A stretch of DNA of 64,000 nucleotides from Setomelanomma holmii (lineage: Eukaryota; Ascomycota; Dothideomycetes; Pleosporales; Phaeosphaeriaceae): positions 1 to 64,000 of the forward strand of contig ML978292.1 in the NCBI GenBank assembly GCA_010015745.1, written 5' to 3'. Made by a program: the position numbers and the translations under genes. Position 1 is the stretch's first letter. The number at the start of each line of letters is the position of its first letter. Below the pieces are notes generated by a model. It was given only the letters and a program-made list of their open reading frames with translations, did no database searches and had not been told where the DNA came from. Shown in pieces: positions 57,101 to 64,000 of the stretch.

Positions 57101-60100
57101 CTAAACTCCACGAGGTCCCTAAATTACCGGCGGCCAAGAAGTCGGACGCTTTCCACAAACAGCAGGCTTTTCGACTCATCACAACGCATACGAAGCTTAT
57201 GGTCGGCTTTGACAGTCTTCCAGAAGACTTTGCTCAGCTTGTGCGGCTGCAGGCAAACGACTTGTGCGCAAAGAAGTTTGACCTCGGCGCTGACATTCTC
57301 ACGGCATCAGAGAGAGAGAAGTCTATCGTCAAGAAAGGCGTCGAAGGTGAGACGTTGAAGAAGCTCCTCAAAGCATGCATCTTCGCGGTATCGTTACCAG
57401 ACTTGAAGTCAGACGCAGAAACTCTGGTGACGAATCTGGCGAAACATTTCACATTCTTGGAGCTGGGAACACAATTTGCGACGGTGAAACACAAGAACAA
57501 GCCGTTCGATGTCCATTCTGGAGAGGGACCGGTCGTCATCGAGAGCGAAGTGGTGTCAGAGGCCATAGGGGAATCACTCGCTTCCGAACACCCCGGTGTA
57601 CGAGAGGCAGCAGAGCAAGCGATAGTGACTATTCGCGACACCATCAAAGCCATCCTTGGTAGCGACAAGGAGCTTGACAAGTTCGCCTTCTTCAATGAGC
57701 TTTCCAGCACATTCTGCCACAACTGTCACGCCGATGACTGGTTCATGAAGTCTGGTGGTACCCGGGGTATCGAAATCGTCATCAAGCAACTTGGACTTCC
57801 ACAGACATGGATGGTTGCTCGCCATTTCGAACTCATTCGAGCGCTGAACTTTGTCATGAAAGACATGCCCATAGATCTTGACTCGAAAACCCGCATACAA
57901 GCAGAGGGTCTGATAGAGGATCTCATCCGTCGATGTCATAAGAAGACAACCAAGGAGGACTTCGAAAAAGGCAACAACATCACGTTCCGTTTGTGTGGAC
58001 AGCTGGTCGGAGATCTGTCCCACATGAACAAGAGCGTTCGCGAAGCAACACAGCAAGCATTTCATGTCTTGGCAGATGCTACTGGTCTCGGAGTTCACGA
58101 GCTGATCATGCCGGTTAAAGATAGACTCGTTGTACCCATCTGGACTAAGCCTCTGAGGGCGCTTCCTTTCAGCATACAGATTGCCTACATCGACGCCATC
58201 ACCTTCTGTCTGAAATTGAAGAACAACATCCTGGAGTTCAACGACCAACTGACTAGGCTGCTCATGGAGTCACTGGCTCTAGCGGATGCGGAAGACGAGG
58301 GTCTCGCTAGCAAACCATTCGAGCAGCGTAATGCTGAGCACATTGTCAATTTGCGCGTGGCATGTATTCGCCTTCTGTCCACAGCTCAAAGCTTTCCAGA
58401 GTTCAGCACCACGCCACCGAACCAGACCTTCCTTCGAATCATTGCAGTATTCTTCAAATGCCTGTACTCGAAGTCCCCCGAAGTCATCGAAGCAGCCAAT
58501 ATTGGACTGTCCGGCGTCATCTCTGCGACGAACAAGCTTCCCAAGGATGTCCTTCAAAGTGGGCTTCGACCAATTCTGGTCAATCTGCAAGACCCACGGA
58601 AGCTCTCGGTCGAGAATCTGGACGGCCTAGCACGATTGCTGAAGCTCCTCACCAATTACTTCAAGGTGGAGATTGGTACACGTCTCTTGGACCACCTGAA
58701 GAGCATCGCAGACCAGAACAGCTTGCAGAAGATCAGCTTCAAGATGATTGAACAGAACGACAAGATGAAGATCGTGACTGGGATCTTCAATATCTTCCAC
58801 CTGTTACCGCCGGCGGCTGCCACTTTCCTCAAGCAGATCATCGAGAAGGTCATCGAGCTGGAGACCGCGTTACGGCGTACGCACTACAGTCCCTTCCGTG
58901 AGCCTCTGATCAAGTACCTTTGTATGTATCCCAAAGAGGCCTGGGATTATTTTGCGCCCAATCTCAAGGACCAAACACAAGGACGATTCTTTGCTCAACT
59001 GCTCGAGGACGATGCTAGCGGAGTATTGCGCAAGCAGGTCATGGATGACGTGCCTGGCTTCTTAGGTGCGATGAACTTCGATGGAACCGACAAAGAAAAG
59101 TGCCAAGCTCAGCTCAACGCCATACACATCGCTCATTCTTTGAGTCGCTTTGAAGAATCCAGCAAGTGGCTCGCTTCCAACGACGATATCAGGAAGGGAC
59201 TTTTCGATGCAGCAAAGTCGTTGGAGAAGAAGTTGCGATCCAATAGCATCGACCCCGAGCTGCGTCTAGCGACCGAACAAGCTGGCGATCAAATCTTGGT
59301 GATTTTCACTACCTACCTCAAGCACGAGCCGAATAGCCTGGACTTCTTCTTCGAGCTGATCGATGCAATCACTTCGGAAGAATTGAAGGCGTCCCCACGG
59401 TTGTACGATTTCATTTACGAACAGATCGTGTCCAGCGAGTCGGTCGATTACTGGAAGACGCTCGTCCACAAGTGCATCGACCTATACACCTCGCGCACCT
59501 CGTCACAGAAGACCAAGACCTTTCTGTTCCGCTATATTGTAAATCCCATTTTCGCCATGGATGTCAAGCGCAACTGGGACAGTCTCTTCGATCAAAAGTC
59601 TAAGGGTACAAAACTGATGGATCGAAGCATGACTGAGACCATTCATAATCGCCTATGGAAGCCCCAATCGTTGACGGATACTTCGGAGGAGACTGCACAG
59701 CTCGGCGTCGACCACTCGCGAATGGAACTCCTTCAGTTGACGACATTACTTCTCAAGCATTATTCCGGGATGATACAAGAGGCTCGTAAGGACGTAATTA
59801 AGTTCGCCTGGAACTACATCAAGCTCGAGGACATCATTAACAAGTATGCTGCTTATGTCCTAATAGCGTTCTTCATCGCAGTCTTCGACACGCCCATGAA
59901 AATAGCAATTCAGGTATACCAGGCTTTGCTTAAGGCTCATCAGAACGAAGGTCGTTCACTAGTCATGCAAGCTCTCGAGCTTATGGCTCCAGTCCTCAAG
60001 AAGCGCATGGGTGGAGGTGATCCGAAGATGCCGAGGTGGATAATGTACCCCCGAAAGGTGTTGTCTGAAGAAAGCTCGAATCTACAACAATTGATGAGCA

Positions 60101-63100
60101 TTTTCAACTTTATTGTTCGACACGCGGATCTGTTCTACGAAGGAAGAGAGCACTTGTCCAGCATTATTATTGCGTCATTGAGCAAGATTGCGCAACCACC
60201 GAATCCATCGACGGACGCTAAGAAGCTCGCACTGAACTTGATCAGCCTGATCAGGACATGGGAGGAGCGAACAGCAAGCGAGGCTGGCAATGCGGTCAAT
60301 CGCGCCTCGCAGTCTCCGCAAGCTGCCAAGAGGAAAGCGGATGGCACTCTTGTGGCCCCAGGCTTGCTACCAAAGGGTTTCGTTGCGTCGGCCGCCACTC
60401 GAATGATGCTTATCAAGTATCTGATTCAGTTCATTGCCTATCTGCCTGAGCGCTACCCGGTCGCCTCTCCGAAGCCCAAGGATCCTACTGCCGCAAGCCT
60501 CCCAGCACCACAGCCAGCTGAGATTTGCAGGAAGGCAGTACAGCTGCTCCAAGATCTCTTGTCACCGAGACTGTGGAACGATCTCGACCTCGACCTAATG
60601 CTCACTAAGAGGATTGAAGAGATCTTGCTGACCGAGATGAAGCAAGACGACAAGCCTGAGCAATTTCATACTCGTATGATCAACACGCTCCAGATTGTGA
60701 AGGTCATCGTTAACGTCAAACCTGACGACTGGGTTCTGCAACGCGTTCCACAGTTCCAGAAGGTCCTCGAAAAGCCGATCCGCTCAGAAAATGCCGACGT
60801 GCAAGCCAGCCTACACGCGATTGATGAGTCCGAAGACGGCTCGAGGAAACTGCAGCCGACTTTGAAGCGTATCTTGGAGGTCATGCCAGAGCCTGTCACT
60901 GATGATGAAGGGAACACAGAGGAGTCACCATCCACCGAGTTTGTCAACTTCCTCGGCGCAGTTGCGACTGAAGCGCTTTCCAACGGCTCATACGTCTGTG
61001 CCATCAACATCCTTTGGACTCTTTGCCAGAAGCGGCCCGAGGAGATCGATCAACACATCCCTCAGATCATGAAGGCTTTCCAGGGCAAGATGGCTAAAGA
61101 TCATCTTGCTGGCAACAGTGGCATCCCTGGCCAGCCCGTACCGCCTGGTATCCGACCTGAAGGCGCCACTCCGCCCACCGATCCCCGCGAGCTGGAGGTC
61201 CAGACAGATCTGGTTCTGAAGACCGTCGACATCCTCGCCGCACGAATGGGCGAGTTGGGCGAGAATCGTCGACCGTACCTCAGCGTACTCGCATCACTTG
61301 TCGAGCGATCCCAAGTCAACTCTGTCTGTATGAAAGTCTTGGATCTGGTTGAGGACTGGATATTCCACTCCAATGAGCCCGTGCCCACGCTCAAGGAGAA
61401 GACAGCTGTGCTTAGCAAGATGCTGCTGTTCGAGCACCGACAGGATACCACGCTTCTGACGCGGTTCCTTGACCTGGTCATCCGCATCTATGAGGACCCG
61501 AAAATCACTAGGTCTGAGCTTACGGTGCGCATGGAACATGCTTTCCTCATCGGAACACGAGCGCAAGATGTTGAGATGCGCAACAGATATATGACCATCT
61601 TTGACAAGAGCTTGAGTCGTACAGCAGCAAGTCGTTTGAGTTACGTGCTGGCGAGCCAGAACTGGGACACACTATCCGACAGCTACTGGTTGAGTCAGGT
61701 GATTCACCTCATGTTCGGCTCAGTAGAAATGAACACACCTGCGCAGCTGCACTCTGAGGACTTCCGACTCATGCAACCCGCCACACTGTTTGGAACATAC
61801 AGCAAGGACTCGAGGATATCGGACATCATGGTGGACGATGAATTGGAGAATCTGGTCAACGGACATCGTCGCTTTTGTAATCAACTTGCTGATGTCAAGA
61901 TCAAAGACATCTTTGAGCCACTGGGTCATCTCCAACACACTGACAGCAATTTGGCCCACGACATCTGGATTGCGTTCTTCCCGCTTGCTTGGACGGCGCT
62001 GACTAAGGACGATCAAAGTGATCTCGAGAAGGGTATGGCGGCGCTTCTCACCAAGGACTACCACTCGCGTCAGCTCGACAAGCGACCTAACTGCGTCGCG
62101 ACTATGCTGGACGCCATCGTGCACGCGCGCCCACGAGTCAAGTTCCCGCCACACATTATGAAGTACTTGGCTCAGACATACAACGCATGGTACACGGCGG
62201 CTGTGTACATGGAAGACTCCGCGATCTCCCCAGTGGTTGATGTAGAAAAGCTGAGAGAAAGCAATCTCGATGCTCTTCTGGAGATATACAGCGGCCTGCA
62301 GGAAGATGATCTATTCTATGGGACCTGGCGACGGCGGTGCCAATTCATCGAGACCAATGCTGCGCTGTCGTACGAGCAGTGCGGTATTTGGGATAAGGCT
62401 CAGCAGATGTACGAAGCTGCACAGATCAAAGCGAGAACATCAGTGCTGCCCTTTTCGACCGGCGAATACATGCTTTGGGAAGATCACTGGGTCATCTGCG
62501 CGCAGAAGCTGCAGCAGTGGGAGATTCTGAGCGACTTCGCCAAGCACGAGAACTTCAACGACCTCTATCTGGAGTCGACTTGGCGCGTTTTCGACGCATG
62601 GCAGAACGCAGAGACTCGGGAGCAGCTTGATGCCACTATCAAGGCTGTGAGCGATGCGCCAACGCCACGACGGGTGTTCTTTCAAACTTTCATGTCGTTG
62701 CTCAAGCTGCACAACAAGCAAGAGTCCCAACCTGAGTTCCATCGACTTTGTGACGAGTCCATACAGCTGTCCATTCGGAAATGGCATCAGCTTCCCCGAC
62801 GCATCACCCAAGCTCACATCCCGCTCCTTCAGCACTTCCAGCAGTTGGTTGAGTTGCATGATGCTAGCGTCATCTGCGCAAGCCTCGCGCAAACCACACA
62901 GGCCAACCTCGACCTCAAGTCCCAAGAGCTAAAGTTGTTGCTGAGCACATGGCGCGACCGACTTCCCAATTTCTGGGACGATATCAATGCCTGGCAGGAT
63001 CTTGTTACCTGGCGTCAGCACATCTTCCAGCTCATCAACGGTGTATACCTTGGTCTGTTGCCACCAAATCAGAACAATGCGAGTGGTAACTCGTTCGCTT

Positions 63101-64000
63101 ACCGAGGCTACCACGAGACAGCTTGGATCATCAATCGCTTTGCACACGTCGCACGGAAGCACAATCTGCCAGAAGTGTGCATCAACCAGCTGGGTCGCAT
63201 TTACACCCTGCCCAATATCGAGATCCAGGAAGCTTTCCTCAAGTTGCGAGAGCAGGCCAAATGTCATTACCAGATTCGCGCGGACCTTAACAGCGGACTT
63301 GACGTCATCAACAACACCAATCTGAACTACTTCGGTCCTCAGCAGAAGGCAGAGTTCTACACTCTCAAGGGCATGTTCCTTGCCAAGCTTGGTCAGAAGA
63401 ACGAGGCATCTGAGGCGTTCGGCACCGCGTTGTACTTTGACATCAAGCTGCCAAAGGCATGGGCAGAGTGGGGTCGATACAATGACATGCTCTTCAAGGA
63501 GGAGCCTCAGAACCTGGAACGCGCTGAAGCCGCACTTAGTTGTTACCTTGAAGCTGCGAGCCAGTTCAAGAACGCGAAGTCCAGGAAGCTCCTTGGACGT
63601 GTGTTGTGGCTGCTCAGCCTGGACAATGCCGAGCGCAAGTTGGCTGAGAAGTTTGAGGAGTTCAAGGGCGATACACCTGCATGGTACTGGATCACGTACA
63701 TTCCGCAGCTACTCAATAGCCTCTCACGGCAAGAAGCCCCTATTGCAAGGTCAATACTCGGGAAGTTGGCCAAGACGTACCCACAAGCATTGTACTGCCA
63801 TCTTAGGACGACTAGGGAGGACATGGTTGTGCTTAAGAAGAACCATGAACAGCAGCAAGCGAAAGAGAAGGCGGCAAAGGCAAAGCAACAAGCTCAGGCT
63901 CAAGGCTCGCCAGCCGCGAAACAGGGGTCGCCAGAGGCACGACCAGGCTCAAGCGGTAATCGACCAGCGTCCTCGAGTGGCGACAGCAAGCCTGCCACAG
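54128..64000 (+). CDS. TRA1: Tra1, PIKK-family pseudokinase scaffold of SAGA/NuA4 (3' part beyond window)
   Basis: The start is ATG 54128 (MASHNFEVMAAKLDD). Exons are 54128-54182, 54256-54413, then 54463 to the window edge with no stop; introns are 73 and 49 nt. About 3,250 residues are visible of a protein usually near 3,800. The visible part is HEAT-repeat solenoid (KLRN-like RNCVLEILHRLPMN at the start of exon 3; LLKGMQSFKVLAECPIIVV; EMLLDVLNNLLLTARKP) and then the FAT domain (YEQCGIWDKAQQMYEAA; QQKAEFYTLKGMFLAKLG; LPKAWAEWGRYNDMLF). The window ends in a Gln/Ala/Ser/Pro-rich linker that in the family lies before the FRB and kinase-like domains. It contacts activators in the nucleus. In this family the kinase-like domain lacks catalytic residues; that cannot be checked here. 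Confidence 0.95.

Noticed and set aside
1..64000. tRNA, rRNA or CRISPR-type features
   Set aside because: No tRNA B-box with matching A-box and stem was noticed, no rRNA sequence was seen, and CRISPR is not expected in a fungal nucleus. A covariance-model scan was not possible here.

Overview
The window is nuclear DNA of a filamentous ascomycete (Pezizomycotina). It has about 50% GC by eye, spliced genes with very short introns (mostly 43-60 nt, GT...AG, with CTAAC/CTGAC-like branch sites), genes on both strands, and typical fungal families (PDR-type ABC transporter, Zn2Cys6 regulator, Opi1, Tra1, fungal TFIIIC tau95). A Tc1/mariner element of a type common in Dothideomycetes hints at that class, but the species cannot be named from the sequence. 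All exon models were built by hand from reading frame, splice motifs and phase; total coding lengths divide by three for every spliced complete model.

Layout: 0-5.7 kb is gene-poor and decayed. It holds a doubtful small ORF, a broken ankyrin-repeat gene (1791-3544) and a dead Tc1-like transposon (4361-5717) with recognisable terminal inverted repeats and a TA target site. 5.9-11.4 kb: a DDX60-type Ski2-like RNA helicase (-). 14.3-15.8 kb: TAF6 (+). 16.0-17.4 kb: an unrecognised single-pass membrane protein (-). 18.1-22.8 kb: a five-exon PDR-type ABC transporter (-). 26.6-28.4 kb: Opi1 family repressor (-). 29.8-31.8 kb: a DEDDy 3'-5' exonuclease with an HRDC domain (-). 32.9-33.6 kb: a secreted PEBP-like protein (+), tail to tail with an F-box-like protein (-, 33.7-34.7 kb).

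34.8-41.2 kb looks like a small catabolic cluster: a Zn2Cys6 transcription factor, an MFS transporter and an amidase. The transporter and amidase are divergent across a promoter that carries several HGATAR motifs. 41.2-44.1 kb is a long region without a recognisable gene. It contains a run of same-strand TATA-like motifs with CT-rich tracts and short ORFs.

44.1-45.2 kb: ELO fatty acid elongase (-). 46.3-48.9 kb: PP2A B56 subunit (RTS1 type, -). 49.7-51.8 kb: TFIIIC subunit tau95 (+). 52.2-53.0 kb: cytochrome c oxidase subunit VI/Va (+). 54.1-64.0 kb: TRA1 (+), which runs off the right edge before its FRB and kinase-like domains.

Most genes are unlinked housekeeping functions. TAF6 and Tra1 are both SAGA subunits, and tau95 belongs to RNA polymerase III initiation. 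The only group that plausibly works as a local unit is regulator-transporter-amidase. No previously undescribed system can be demonstrated; the most unusual stretches are 41.3-43.4 kb, the in-frame intron inside the zinc cluster, and the alternative tail of the PP2A subunit.
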